DNA of 64,000 nucleotides from contig CAZDIA010000006.1 in assembly GCA_964505385.1 (NCBI GenBank), positions 37,671-101,670 on the forward strand, in the 5' to 3' direction. This document shows, in pieces, positions 1 to 9,058 of this stretch; within the stretch, counting starts at the first letter, position 1, and each line of letters starts with the position of its first letter. Source of the stretch: SLJN01 sp964505385. GTDB taxonomy: Bacteria > Bacteroidota > Rhodothermia > Balneolales > Natronogracilivirgulaceae. The position numbers and the translations under genes were made by a program. Below the pieces are notes generated by a model. That model did no database searches, was not told the DNA's origin, and was given only the letters and a program-made list of their open reading frames with translations.

Positions 1-2
1 TC

Positions 3-380
3 ATGCAAATCCAGCAAGGATTGACTTATGATGAAAAATCCAGAGTTAGCGGTTTGCAACGTCGTATAAACCATTGCCTTAAATCAGCTATTGAATCAAT
101 AAGAGAGACAATTCAATCAGATTCCGGTGATATGTCATCTCTTCAAAATGTTTGCAATGAACAGAAACATGAATTGCAAAAACTTCGCCGGGAGTTTGAT
201 GAAGACATTCTTCATCAAAAAGACCCTGAATTCCAAACCGTATTGAATACCAGCCATAAGGCAGAACGAATCATTCATCTCATTAGCGATTACGTAAAAA
301 TTCACCCTGAAACCGAATTAATCTCACGAGATGATCGCCCAAAAAAAGGTTTTTATCTGGCTAAATTACTAAAAGGTTAA
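3..380 (+). CDS. Hypothetical protein, possibly 5'-truncated by the window edge
   Basis: The reading frame from an ATG at base 3 gives 125 residues ending in TAA. It is charged and apparently helical, with several Lys/Glu/Arg-rich stretches, no signal peptide and no membrane segment. I do not recognise a family. The C-terminal half (about residues 85-125) reads like a compact helical region followed by a basic tail. Because the ATG lies at the window edge, the true start may be upstream and the protein longer. About 280 bp separate it from the oxidoreductase operon on the same strand, so there is no clear functional link. Codon use looks like that of its neighbours, so it is probably a real gene, but its function is unknown. 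Confidence 0.5.
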   Translation: MQIQQGLTYDEKSRVSGLQRRINHCLKSAIESIRETIQSDSGDMSSLQNVCNEQKHELQKLRREFDEDILHQKDPEFQTVLNTSHKAERIIHLISDYVKIHPETELISRDDRPKKGFYLAKLLKG

Positions 381-555
381 TCCTATACTTATTAGCCAAT
401 TATACACAAGTCATTGAATGAGTGCACAGTGTAATAATTTTAGATATATAAATCTAATTATCCTGTTCGTTTAAAATATATAATTCATTATAATGCAGGA
501 AAGATAAATTCTGTATCGACCTGTTCTTGTAAATAGAAACCATAAGAAAACCAAA

Positions 556-643
556 GTGCCCTAAGATAACGCCAAGGTCAAAGCACGAAATCCCGATGGT
601 TTTGCGGATGATCGGAACGAAGAAATTGGCGTTTACTCAAAGG
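556..643. repeat. Imperfect palindromic intergenic repeat (copy A)
   Basis: The left arm begins GTGCCCTAAGATAACGCCAA at 556. The right arm near 624-643 contains ATTGGCGTTTAC...AAAGGC, its approximate reverse complement. The left arm and the next bases (GRTCAARGC) closely match the palindrome at 5416-5475, so the two look like copies of one element. Copy A has a longer loop and a more decayed right arm. It sits in the only intergenic space upstream of the oxidoreductase operon, ending 16 bp before the ATG, so it could form an RNA hairpin in that leader. Otherwise 381-659 is AT-rich with nothing recognisable. Confidence 0.55.
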
Positions 644-659
644 CTAAATTTATCATAGG

Positions 660-2912
660 ATGATGTTGGATATAAGTAAACCTACCGGAATCAGAGGCCA
701 TGCACGGGGCGGACAGGGTATGGTTACCGCTTTTGAAATGCTTGCCAAAATTTTTAGCTATCGCTATAACTTTGAGGTGCAATCATTTCCGTTCTTCGGG
801 GTTGAACGTACCGGCGCTCCGATCCAGGCTTTTTTAAGAATCTCACCTGAACCGATATTATCCCGCAACTATATTTATCATCCCGATCTTATTGTTATTT
901 TTGATGAAGGGTTGATTACACAAACTCCGGTATTTAGCGGGTTGGCGGAGAACGGAACCGTGCTCATCAACTCCGGGCAGCCACCCGAATTTTACAAAGG
1001 AAAAGCAAGACAAATCCACACCGTTCCGGCAACACGGATATCGATTGAAAAAAACCTGGGAAGCAGATCACTGCCCATCGTCAATGCAGCGATGACAGGT
1101 GCCATGTTGAAAATTCTCGGAGCTGATATCCAGGAAGCCAAAGATATAATCGGTGAAGAAGTGCCTTCAAAGCCGGAAGCAAACATTGCGGTAGCGGAAA
1201 TTGCCTTCCGGGAAGTTCAGGAATTTGTTGATGATCATTTTGAACCGGCAGGTAAAGAAAATGAGACGCCTGCAAACTCAATTCCTGATTCCAAAGTGCC
1301 GTTCTGGGATAAGCCCATGTCTAAAAACAAAACCGGCAACTGGCGTGTCATTGCTCCGATTTTTGAGAACCTAGAAGCGCCTTGTTCCGACAATTGCCCG
1401 GCCGGTACTGAAGTGAGAAAGTTCATCCAGCTGAGTTCTGAAGGCAAGTTTGAGGAGGCTTATCAAACCATATACAAGCACAACCCGTTTCCGGCAATTT
1501 GCGGAAGGGTTTGTCCGCATTTCTGCCAGCAAAATTGTAACCGGATGGTTATGGATGATAAGGTCAATATCGGCGCAATTGAGCGTTATATCGGAGATCA
1601 ACACGCTACATATCCCGTAAAGCCGGAACCTGTCATTCATCCTGAAAAAATTGCTGTAGTAGGCTCGGGTCCTGCTGGACTCACAGCTGCCCTCCGGCTC
1701 CGCAACCTGGGATACGCTGTAACAGTTTACGAGGCCTTACCGAAGGCGGGCGGAATGATGCGTTCCGGAATACCCGCATTCCGGCTACCCGCAAACATAC
1801 TTGATGCAGAAGTTGAAAAAATACAGGAGCAGGGCGTTGAAATCATCACCAATAAAAAAGTGACCGTCCACGAGCTTGACGGACATTATGACGCCATCAT
1901 TACAGCTGTAGGCTCTCATATTGGAACCGGCCTCCGCCTCGAAAATGAAGATGGTGCCATCGACGGAATTGAGTTCCTTAGAGCCTTGAACATTGATAAG
2001 CATCAAACCGACATCCAGCCTGGAGATAAAACGGCTGTCATTGGCGGAGGAAACACCGCAGTGGATGTTGCCAGGACCGCTCTTCGCCTTGGTGCCATCC
2101 CCACTATATATTACCGAAGAACGCAGCAGGAAATGCCGGCCATTGCCGAAGAAGTTGAGGAAGCTTTGAAAGAAGGCGTTGAGATTGAATTCCTCACCTC
2201 TCCGGTCGACTTGCAGCAAACCGAAAACGATCACTTTGATCTTACAATCCAAAAAATGAAACTTGGTGAGCCTGACGATTCCGGCCGGCGCCGGCCTGTT
2301 CCGATTGAAGGCTCAGATCAAACTATACGCATTGATAAGCTGGTTAAAGCAATCGGGCAACGCTCTGACAATTATGTATTCGCAGACCAGGAGACGGAAG
2401 CCAAACAGGGGTTGATCGAATCCGGAATCTCAACACCTCTGTTCTGCGCCGGAGATATGGCCTGGGGTGGAACTGTTGTTGAAGCTATTGGCAGTGGTAA
2501 CGATGTGGCCGGTGAAGTGGAAGCGCACCTGAGGCAGACAACATGGAAAAAGCCATCAAATAGCAATGGCGTCGCTAGCTCTGATGAAATAAACTTTACC
2601 TATTATTTACCGGCTTCCGGAACAGCTACTCCACTTAAATACCTGAGAAATCTAACCGAAAATTTTGAAGAAGTAGCTACAGGCTTATCACGCGAGGAAG
2701 TCATAAGGGAATCGAGCCGCTGCCTGAATTGCGGAGATTGCTTCAGTTGCGGAAACTGCCTCAACTACTGCCCCGACGCCGCTATTTTTATAGATGATGA
2801 GAACCGAATGCGCATCGATTACGACTATTGCAAAGGATGCGGAATCTGCATTCGCGAATGCCCGTGTTCGGCTATTAGGTACACAGAAGAACAAAACCTG
2901 CCCGGAGTCTGA
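660..2912 (+). CDS. Fused 2-oxoacid:acceptor oxidoreductase gamma subunit / GltD-like flavoprotein / ferredoxin
   Basis: This 750-residue polypeptide has three parts. Residues 1-195 match the gamma subunit of pyruvate:ferredoxin oxidoreductase (GHARGGQG near 13-20, FFGVERTGAP at 45-54). Residues 235-625 match the glutamate synthase small subunit/NfnB type: an N-terminal Fe-S segment (Cys242, 246, 281, 285, 289, 293), an FAD-binding GSGPAG at 335-340 and an NAD(P)-binding GGGNTA at 462-467. Residues 688-735 form a ferredoxin domain with two cysteine clusters, the second CxxCxxCxxxCP; it probably replaces the delta subunit. Alpha and beta subunit genes follow directly. The inference is an enzyme coupling 2-oxoacid oxidation to NAD(P)H or to a bifurcating electron path. 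The substrate cannot be read from the sequence. Two ATGs (660, 663) are possible starts. Confidence 0.88.
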   Translation: MMLDISKPTGIRGHARGGQGMVTAFEMLAKIFSYRYNFEVQSFPFFGVERTGAPIQAFLRISPEPILSRNYIYHPDLIVIFDEGLITQTPVFSGLAENGTVLINSGQPPEFYKGKARQIHTVPATRISIEKNLGSRSLPIVNAAMTGAMLKILGADIQEAKDIIGEEVPSKPEANIAVAEIAFREVQEFVDDHFEPAGKENETPANSIPDSKVPFWDKPMSKNKTGNWRVIAPIFENLEAPCSDNCPAGTEVRKFIQLSSEGKFEEAYQTIYKHNPFPAICGRVCPHFCQQNCNRMVMDDKVNIGAIERYIGDQHATYPVKPEPVIHPEKIAVVGSGPAGLTAALRLRNLGYAVTVYEALPKAGGMMRSGIPAFRLPANILDAEVEKIQEQGVEIITNKKVTVHELDGHYDAIITAVGSHIGTGLRLENEDGAIDGIEFLRALNIDKHQTDIQPGDKTAVIGGGNTAVDVARTALRLGAIPTIYYRRTQQEMPAIAEEVEEALKEGVEIEFLTSPVDLQQTENDHFDLTIQKMKLGEPDDSGRRRPVPIEGSDQTIRIDKLVKAIGQRSDNYVFADQETEAKQGLIESGISTPLFCAGDMAWGGTVVEAIGSGNDVAGEVEAHLRQTTWKKPSNSNGVASSDEINFTYYLPASGTATPLKYLRNLTENFEEVATGLSREEVIRESSRCLNCGDCFSCGNCLNYCPDAAIFIDDENRMRIDYDYCKGCGICIRECPCSAIRYTEEQNLPGV

Positions 2913-2917
2913 ATCCT

Positions 2918-4117
2918 ATGCCACAGATCGAACCCATAGAAACCAAAAAAATTCCCGGCACCCCTGAGTTTTCCCGGCACACCAAAAAAGTGCTGAAGGG
3001 GAACAGCGCGGCTGCTATCGCTGCGAAGCTATCCAAAGTTTCGTTGGTTACCGCCTATCCCATTACGCCTCAGACCACCATTATTGAAGAGATAAGCTCA
3101 ATGATTGCCAGGGGAGAGTTTGACGCTGAATCGGTAAACATGGAAAGTGAACATTCCGTATTTGCCGCTCTCAAAGGCGCCGCGCTGGCAGGGGAACGCA
3201 CCTTCACCGCCACCAGCGGACAAGGCCTGCTGTACGCGCATGAAGTTTTGCATGCAATCGCCCACATGCGACTGCCGATCGTGGCCTGTAATGTTGGCCG
3301 GCCATCGTTTCCATGGAATATCTGGGCGGATCAAACCGATTCGCTTTCCCAGCGGGACACCGGCTGGATTCAATATTATTGCGAAAGCTCACAGGAGGTT
3401 CTTGATACGATCATTCAATCTTATAAAATCGCTGAAAAACTAAGGCTTCCGGTATTGGTGGTGCTTGATGCATTCTACCTGAGCCACACCAGCGAGAATG
3501 TTTTTATTCCTGATCAGGAGCTGGTTGACAAGTTCTGTCCACCCCCGCCCAAAACTGATGATCAGATTGATTTGGATCATCCCAAATCGTACGGTGGTCT
3601 GGTTGCGCCGGACATGTACGACGCTTTCAACCGGTTATACCAGGAAGACATCAACAAAACCGAAGATGAAACCAACGCAACAGGATCTGAATTTGAAGAA
3701 GTTTTCGGAAGGAAATACGGCGCTGTAGAAGCTGTAAACATTCACAGTGAAACCAAAAAAATTCTTGTTACGATGGCTTCAATTACAACTACAGCGCGGC
3801 AGGTAATCGCAAAACATCCTGATGTAGGGTTATTAAAAATCAGATTGTTTAAACCATTCCCTCAAAAATCAGTTCAGCAGGCTTTGGAAAATGTTGCTGA
3901 CGATTGTTTGATCATCAACATCGACCGGAACTTCCCGGGAGATCGCGAGGGTGTGATGATGCAGGAAATGAAAAGAGCGCTTTACGGAGCACCCAAAAAA
4001 ATGTTTGGGATATATGCGGGACTCGGCGGCAGGGATGTTTCATCCGAAACAATTGAGAAAATTCTCAACATTGATTTTGATTCTCCTCAAACCGGAGAAG
4101 TTATCTGGATTCAATAA
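2918..4117 (+). CDS. porA: 2-oxoacid:acceptor oxidoreductase alpha subunit (pyruvate oxidoreductase PorA-like)
   Basis: This 399-residue protein carries the alpha-subunit signature AYPITPQ (46-52), an ESEHS segment (about 77-81) and TSGQG (99-103), as in the pyrimidine-binding and transketolase-like domains of PorA. The C-terminal part resembles the transketolase C-terminal domain. With the beta subunit it forms the thiamine-diphosphate catalytic core that decarboxylates a 2-oxoacid and makes an acyl-CoA; electrons would go to the fused gamma/flavoprotein encoded 5 bp upstream. The spacing implies one transcript. Pyruvate is the likeliest substrate by family resemblance. 2-oxoglutarate or branched-chain 2-oxoacids cannot be excluded, so the symbol is provisional. 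Confidence 0.9.
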   Translation: MPQIEPIETKKIPGTPEFSRHTKKVLKGNSAAAIAAKLSKVSLVTAYPITPQTTIIEEISSMIARGEFDAESVNMESEHSVFAALKGAALAGERTFTATSGQGLLYAHEVLHAIAHMRLPIVACNVGRPSFPWNIWADQTDSLSQRDTGWIQYYCESSQEVLDTIIQSYKIAEKLRLPVLVVLDAFYLSHTSENVFIPDQELVDKFCPPPPKTDDQIDLDHPKSYGGLVAPDMYDAFNRLYQEDINKTEDETNATGSEFEEVFGRKYGAVEAVNIHSETKKILVTMASITTTARQVIAKHPDVGLLKIRLFKPFPQKSVQQALENVADDCLIINIDRNFPGDREGVMMQEMKRALYGAPKKMFGIYAGLGGRDVSSETIEKILNIDFDSPQTGEVIWIQ

Positions 4118-4181
4118 AATCGCATTATCTCATGCAAATGATCGCCATGAGCTACAACCGGCAATAAAAATTATTTGGAAG

Positions 4182-5075
4182 ATGAAACCTGAATCTGATT
4201 TTATCATAAAAGAAGAAAACGTTCACAGCGGCGCACTTAGCTGCCGGGGTTGTGGATGGTCGCTGCTTGCCAGATATGTTTCAAACGTTATGGGAACCCA
4301 GGCGGTTTATGTGGTGCCTGCTTGCTGTTTTTCTATCATTGCCGGTCCCTACCCGATGAATCTGATGAAGGGTACTGTGGTTCATACCCTCTTTGCCTCT
4401 GCAGCTGCAACGGCAACCGGCATCCGGCATGCCCTAAACCGGCAGGGAAAAACCGACGCACCGGTTATCGTTCTGGCCGGTGACGGCGGCACTTTTGACA
4501 TTGGATTGCAAGCTTTGTCAGCTGCGGCTGCAAGAGAAGAGGATATCATTTTTATTTGCAACAATAACGCCGCTTACATGAATACCGGCGTTCAAAGCAG
4601 CACCGGAACACCTTCAGGAGTGCGAACCGGGACAGACCCAACCGGCAAGAAAACTCCTGCGAAAAACCTGATGGGAATTATTGAATCCCACAACATTTCC
4701 TATTCCGCTACCGCTTCACCCGCTTTCCTCAGAGATATGCAGGGAAAACTTGAAAAAGCCAAGAACCACTCCGGCTTCCGGTTTTTAATGATTGACGGCC
4801 CCTGCCCGCCGGGTCATAAACACGATCCGGAAGTTTCAATTGAGCTGGCAAGGCTTGCTGTGGAAACCAACTATTTTCCGCTTTTTGAATCCGAAAACGG
4901 AACGTTCAAAATCAATTATACCCCGCAAAAGAAAGTTCCGGTAAGTGAATACATGAAACATCAGGGAAGATTCGCTAATTTGTTCAAAGAGGATTCAGCC
5001 AATGGATCAGATCACATCCAGAAACAAATTGATGATCAATGGGAGAAGTTGTTACAAAAGCAAAACAGCAACTGA
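4182..5075 (+). CDS. porB: 2-oxoacid:acceptor oxidoreductase beta subunit (PorB-like)
   Basis: From the ATG at 4182 the protein has 297 residues. The frame stays open upstream to 4005, but that would overlap the alpha gene by 113 bp, and the 4182 start (after TTGGAAG) matches the family length. Residues include CRGCG at 21-25, further Cys48/49 and a C-terminal GPCPPG, the cysteine pattern that binds a [4Fe-4S] cluster in PorB. GDGGTFDIG (100-108) and a following CNNN segment form the thiamine diphosphate/Mg site. It completes the alpha-beta catalytic pair with the preceding gene. The operon seems to end here or after the small gene at 5174. Confidence 0.9.
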   Translation: MKPESDFIIKEENVHSGALSCRGCGWSLLARYVSNVMGTQAVYVVPACCFSIIAGPYPMNLMKGTVVHTLFASAAATATGIRHALNRQGKTDAPVIVLAGDGGTFDIGLQALSAAAAREEDIIFICNNNAAYMNTGVQSSTGTPSGVRTGTDPTGKKTPAKNLMGIIESHNISYSATASPAFLRDMQGKLEKAKNHSGFRFLMIDGPCPPGHKHDPEVSIELARLAVETNYFPLFESENGTFKINYTPQKKVPVSEYMKHQGRFANLFKEDSANGSDHIQKQIDDQWEKLLQKQNSN

Positions 5076-5173
5076 TAACGTAGCTACTGCTTTGCTGTAA
5101 TTTACCACCTTACGCTGGACAGGCATCCCTGCTCACCGTATCTTAGCCGCTGATCTGAATTCAATAAAATTGT

Positions 5174-5386
5174 ATGTTTCTCGATATTATCTTACTGGTG
5201 ATCATATTTGTGGTAGCATCAATCGGCTCAACCAAGTTACTTGAACTTTACGGCTATCCTCTGCCTGTCAACTATCGCCGGCGCGAAGACTGGATAATCT
5301 TCGGTATGAAATTGGTTTTGTTTGCACTGCTCGTGGTTGTTCAATTCATCATTCTGTTGCTTATCGGCTATTCTCCCGGCGAATAA
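5174..5386 (+). CDS. Small two-helix membrane protein, unknown function
   Basis: This 70-residue protein has two hydrophobic stretches (about residues 2-20 and 45-66) separated by a basic loop containing YRRRED, and a short tail ending SPGE. It has no recognised family. It lies about 100 bp after the oxidoreductase beta gene on the same strand and is convergent with mutS2, from which it is separated by the palindrome at 5416-5475. The membrane-like composition makes a chance frame unlikely, but there is no functional clue. It could be an envelope micro-protein unrelated to the oxidoreductase. Confidence 0.5.
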   Translation: MFLDIILLVIIFVVASIGSTKLLELYGYPLPVNYRRREDWIIFGMKLVLFALLVVVQFIILLLIGYSPGE

Positions 5387-5415
5387 TTTATTTCGTCCCT
5401 GTAAGGAAACTCAAT

Positions 5416-5475
5416 GTGCCCTAAGAAATCGCCAAGATCAAGGCGCGCGAAGATATTGGCGTTTTCTTAGGGCAC
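5416..5475. repeat. Near-perfect 20-bp palindromic repeat (copy B), likely bidirectional terminator
   Basis: The arms GTGCCCTAAGAAATCGCCAA (5416-5435) and TTGGCGTTTTCTTAGGGCAC (5456-5475) are complementary over 20 bp with one mismatch, around a 20-base GC-rich loop. The element lies between two convergent genes and its right arm reaches the first base of the mutS2 stop codon. It shares its left arm and part of its loop with the repeat at 556-643. There is no long T-run, so simple intrinsic termination is uncertain; an RNA-stabilising or REP-type role is equally plausible. Confidence 0.7.
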
Positions 5476-7850
5476 TATTTCAGCTCGGCGACGGTGCATC
5501 CATGTCCCCCCTGATCCTCCGGTGCAAAATCATACGACTTTACTTCCTTTCGCCGGCCAAGATGCTCGTGAACCACATTTTTCAGCACCCCATTTCCTTT
5601 GCCGTGCACAATTTCCACCTGATTCAATCCTGCAGTCGTGGCTTCATCAATAAACCGGGTGATAAGCTGGACTGCCTCATCTGCGCGCCGTCCACGCAGA
5701 TCAATCCGGTTTGATGCCCGGGTGCGAACGGCGGTGTCGCTTTTCCAACCGGTGCCTTTTGGCCCCTTTTCAGATGTTGCCTGATCCTCAACCTTAACAA
5801 GCTGATCTGCCTTTGTTTTAAGCCTCATTCCGTTAACTTCGATAACCGCCCGGTTGCCGCTTATTTCTTTTAACGTCCCCTTTGTATGGCTGTCTGTCAT
5901 CTGTACCGTATCTCCCACCCTGGGAGGCTGCGAAGATTTCTTTTTGGGTTTCTTCCTGATTTTCTTTTGTCTGCCGGAAATTTCTTTACGGTAGGTTTCC
6001 AGCTCCTGCCGCGCCTCCTTTACTGCTTCTTTTTCAGCTTTTTGCTCGGAAACTTTCTTTACCGCCTGTTCTACTTTCTTGTTGGCATCCTGAAGAATTG
6101 TCTCGGCTTCATCCAGCGCCTGTTTTCGAATAGCATCCGTTTCTTCTTTGATTTTGGATTGCTTGCTCTCATACTTTTCCCGCAGCTCTTCCATCTTTTT
6201 GCGATTTTTTTCAAGCTCCTTTTGCCGGGATTGCAATTCCTGCCTTTGCTGCTCAAGTTCAACAATCAAATCTTCGAGCCGGTTTTTGGATGAGCCCACC
6301 ACCCCCCGCGCTTTGGCTATCAAAGAATCTGTAAGCCCGAGTCTGCCGGCGATTTCAAAAGCGTAACTGCTGCCCGGCACGCCTTTTTGAAAATGATACG
6401 TTGGGCTGAGATTTTCCTGATCAAACAGCATCGAAGCATTGACCCATCCCTCCTGGCGGTGCGCAAATTCTTTCAGATCACCGTGATGTGTGGTAGCAAT
6501 AACCCGCGCTTTTTTCCTTTGCAATTCTTCAAAAAATGCCTGGAAAAGAGCAGTACCCTCAGCCGGATCAGTGCCAGTACCCGCTTCATCTATAAGCACA
6601 AGTGTTTCCGGCCCGGTTTCCTCAAGTGTCTTTTTCATCCACTGTAACCGGGATGAAAAGGTGGACAGATCATTATCGATAGATTGTTCATCCCCAAGAT
6701 CCACAAAAAGTGTGGAACAAACCGGCAATTTGCTCCCCTCCAGGGCGGGCAGTCCGAACCCGCACTGCATCATCATTTGGCAAAGACCTATGGTTTTTAA
6801 CGTCACCGACTTGCCCCCGGCATTCGGCCCGGTGATCATTAATCCCGTTTCATCATCTGACAGATCGAGCGTGAGCGGTACCACGTTTTCTTTGCTCTTA
6901 AAGCGAGATAACAATACCGGGTTATAAACTTTGTTGAGATACACGGTTTCATCCCCGGACAACTCCGGCACTACACCGTCAAATTCATAGCTAAGTTTGG
7001 CGATTGACAGCACCATATCAAGATCGGTGATGACGCTGTGGTGTGTCAGCAGTGCTTCCCGATGCTCACGAATCTCTTTGGTAAGCTCCTGAAGCAACCT
7101 TTCAATTTCCCTTTGCTCACTTGACTCCAGCTCCCGGATTTCATTATTGACCGCCAGCACTTCAGCCGGCTCAAGATAAACGGTTTGGCCGGTTGCGGAT
7201 ACATCATGCACAAACCCGTTCACTTTTCGCTTATACTCTGATTTCAGCGGGATTACCATCCGGCCGGATCGGATGGTGGCTTCGCCGTCAGCAACCATAT
7301 CACTTTTGCTGTAATTGCGCATCACCTGATCCAGTTGTTTACGCACATCGGCACGCCTGGATATCAGCTTTCTGCGTATTTGCTGCAGCTCCGGGCTGGC
7401 ATTATCCCGCACTTCACCATTATCACCAATCACCGAAGATATCGATTTTTCCAGCTCTTTCAGCGGCTGAATCTGCTGACCGTACCGCGCAAGAGTAGGA
7501 TACTCTTCATCATGCGAACGCAAAAACTGTTTGATTTTTCGGGCGCACGCCGCCAACCCGAGAATTTCCACTATATGATCAGCCGGAAGGATGCTCCCTT
7601 CAGCTTTGGCAACGTTCAGATAGTCTGTGGTGTCCTCAACCAAATCCATCGGGAACCGCTCTCCGGCCTGGAATACCGCCATCATCTCACGCGTGCAATC
7701 AAGGCGCTCACTCACATGTGATCTGATACGTGCCGGCTTGATCTGTTTTACAGCCTCTGCTCCCATAGGCGTTGCTGATTTTTGAGCCGCCTTTAGCAGA
7801 ATGACATCAAACCCAAGTTTTTCAGGAACAGTTGGCGGATAATACTTCAT
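5475..7850 (-). CDS. mutS2: Endonuclease MutS2
   Basis: This 791-residue protein is full length for MutS2. It has an N-terminal MutS core without the mismatch-reading domain, a Walker A GPNAGGKS at 341-348 and a Walker B LVLIDEAGTGTDP at 417-429. A long charged coiled coil runs over about 525-640. A KOW-like segment with GDTVQM follows near 646. A C-terminal Smr nuclease domain (about 716-791) contains DLRG and HGKGNGVL. Known roles in the family are suppression of homologous recombination and, in some bacteria, rescue of collided ribosomes; which applies here is not visible. The gene is monocistronic, convergent with the small membrane gene and divergent from the TauE-like permease. Confidence 0.96.
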   Translation of the reverse strand: MKYYPPTVPEKLGFDVILLKAAQKSATPMGAEAVKQIKPARIRSHVSERLDCTREMMAVFQAGERFPMDLVEDTTDYLNVAKAEGSILPADHIVEILGLAACARKIKQFLRSHDEEYPTLARYGQQIQPLKELEKSISSVIGDNGEVRDNASPELQQIRRKLISRRADVRKQLDQVMRNYSKSDMVADGEATIRSGRMVIPLKSEYKRKVNGFVHDVSATGQTVYLEPAEVLAVNNEIRELESSEQREIERLLQELTKEIREHREALLTHHSVITDLDMVLSIAKLSYEFDGVVPELSGDETVYLNKVYNPVLLSRFKSKENVVPLTLDLSDDETGLMITGPNAGGKSVTLKTIGLCQMMMQCGFGLPALEGSKLPVCSTLFVDLGDEQSIDNDLSTFSSRLQWMKKTLEETGPETLVLIDEAGTGTDPAEGTALFQAFFEELQRKKARVIATTHHGDLKEFAHRQEGWVNASMLFDQENLSPTYHFQKGVPGSSYAFEIAGRLGLTDSLIAKARGVVGSSKNRLEDLIVELEQQRQELQSRQKELEKNRKKMEELREKYESKQSKIKEETDAIRKQALDEAETILQDANKKVEQAVKKVSEQKAEKEAVKEARQELETYRKEISGRQKKIRKKPKKKSSQPPRVGDTVQMTDSHTKGTLKEISGNRAVIEVNGMRLKTKADQLVKVEDQATSEKGPKGTGWKSDTAVRTRASNRIDLRGRRADEAVQLITRFIDEATTAGLNQVEIVHGKGNGVLKNVVHEHLGRRKEVKSYDFAPEDQGGHGCTVAELK

Positions 7851-8043
7851 GAAATCATTTTGGATAAATCTCTGTACACTAACAATTGATAATACTGACT
7901 ATCATGCAAGTTAGTATTAAACCAACGCATCAGGATGGAAAAATTTCATTCGGCGAAAGCTTTCCCATGTGTAACTATAAATCGGATCTTTGCTACTTTC
8001 CTGCTCTGGTATTCCTGTAAAAATACTTATACATTAGTGCGTT

Positions 8044-8862
8044 ATGATGATAATACTTCTGTTTATAATAGGGGTTTTTGCCGGTACGCTTGCCGGATTG
8101 CTCGGAGTAGGCGGAGGACTGATCTTCACCCCGGTATTATTTTATATATTCATGCAGGGTGGACTGAGCCAGGTACCCCAATGGGCGATCGCAACCTCAT
8201 TATTTTGCACATTTATCGCCTCAACAAGCAGTGTGATCAAACAATATCGCAATGCTAATTTTTTTCTGGCTGATTATCTGAAAATCGGGATTTGCGGGAT
8301 AATCGGAACCACAATCGGCGCTCTGATAACACTATCCGGCTGGTATGATATTGAGCAGTTTACCATACTGTTCACCGCTTTGATACTTTACACCGTGTGG
8401 TCTTTATTAACGCGAAATAGATCTGCCGGTAAACCACCCGGAACTGAACGTAAAACCGGGGAAATCACATTATTATCAGCTCTGATTATCGGTTTGTGCG
8501 GCGGAATAATTGCAAGTCTTGCCGGTGTGGGCGGCGGAATTGTAATGGTGCCTCTTATGACGCTGGCCTTCGGTATACCTTTTGTGCAGGCTGTGAGCAT
8601 ATCATCCGGAGCCATCGTTATCATCTCACTTTCAGCCTGGCTGCAGATGGCATGGGCCTCTCCCGCCGATGCAAGCCTAACCACACTTGCCCTTGGTTTT
8701 GTTGATTTCGGCACAGCACTACCACTCATTGCCGGAAGCCTGCTGGGCGGATATCTCGGGGTGAAAATCGGTCACCGATTACCACAGGTAATTCTTGAAC
8801 GAATATTTGTGATTCTGCTAATAGCCGTGGCAATCCGTTTGATTTATGATGCCTATTTTTAA
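8044..8862 (+). CDS. TauE/SafE family sulfite/organosulfonate exporter-type permease
   Basis: This 272-residue integral membrane protein has two pseudo-symmetric halves. Each starts with the family's glycine-rich motif (GLLGVGGGLIFTP near residues 19-31 and AGVGGGIVMVPLM near 158-170), and about eight hydrophobic segments can be counted. The family exports or imports small sulfonated or oxidised sulfur anions, but substrates are known for few members and no sulfur-metabolism genes are nearby. The gene stands alone. About 190 bp separate it from the divergent mutS2, and more than 800 bp of non-coding DNA follow it. Confidence 0.88.
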   Translation: MMIILLFIIGVFAGTLAGLLGVGGGLIFTPVLFYIFMQGGLSQVPQWAIATSLFCTFIASTSSVIKQYRNANFFLADYLKIGICGIIGTTIGALITLSGWYDIEQFTILFTALILYTVWSLLTRNRSAGKPPGTERKTGEITLLSALIIGLCGGIIASLAGVGGGIVMVPLMTLAFGIPFVQAVSISSGAIVIISLSAWLQMAWASPADASLTTLALGFVDFGTALPLIAGSLLGGYLGVKIGHRLPQVILERIFVILLIAVAIRLIYDAYF

Positions 8863-9034
8863 ACCGCTGTAAAAGATGTAAAGAAATAAAGATGTTAAGA
8901 ATTCAAGAGGGGAAGACGGTTTGAGTTTGAATACTTTATGGCGCTTGTAGTGATATTCAGAATAACCTGAGTTCGATTCTAAATTCGCAGCATTTATAGT
9001 ACATCTGCCAACTTCTGCACATAAATCAAGACCG

Positions 9035-9052
9035 TCCCGGCTTATGTCGGGA
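9035..9052 (+). terminator. Weak hairpin with short T-rich tail downstream of the TauE-like gene
   Basis: TCCCGGC-TTAT-GTCGGGA forms a 7-bp stem (one G/T-type mismatch) followed by TATTTT. It lies 170 bp after the permease stop codon on the same strand, so it may end that transcript. Confidence 0.4.
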
Positions 9053-9058
9053 TATTTT

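Noticed and set aside
6000..6300. Hydrophobic plus-strand frame inside mutS2 (135 codons)
   Set aside because: It is the antisense of the Lys/Glu-rich coiled coil, which always yields Phe/Leu-rich shadow frames.
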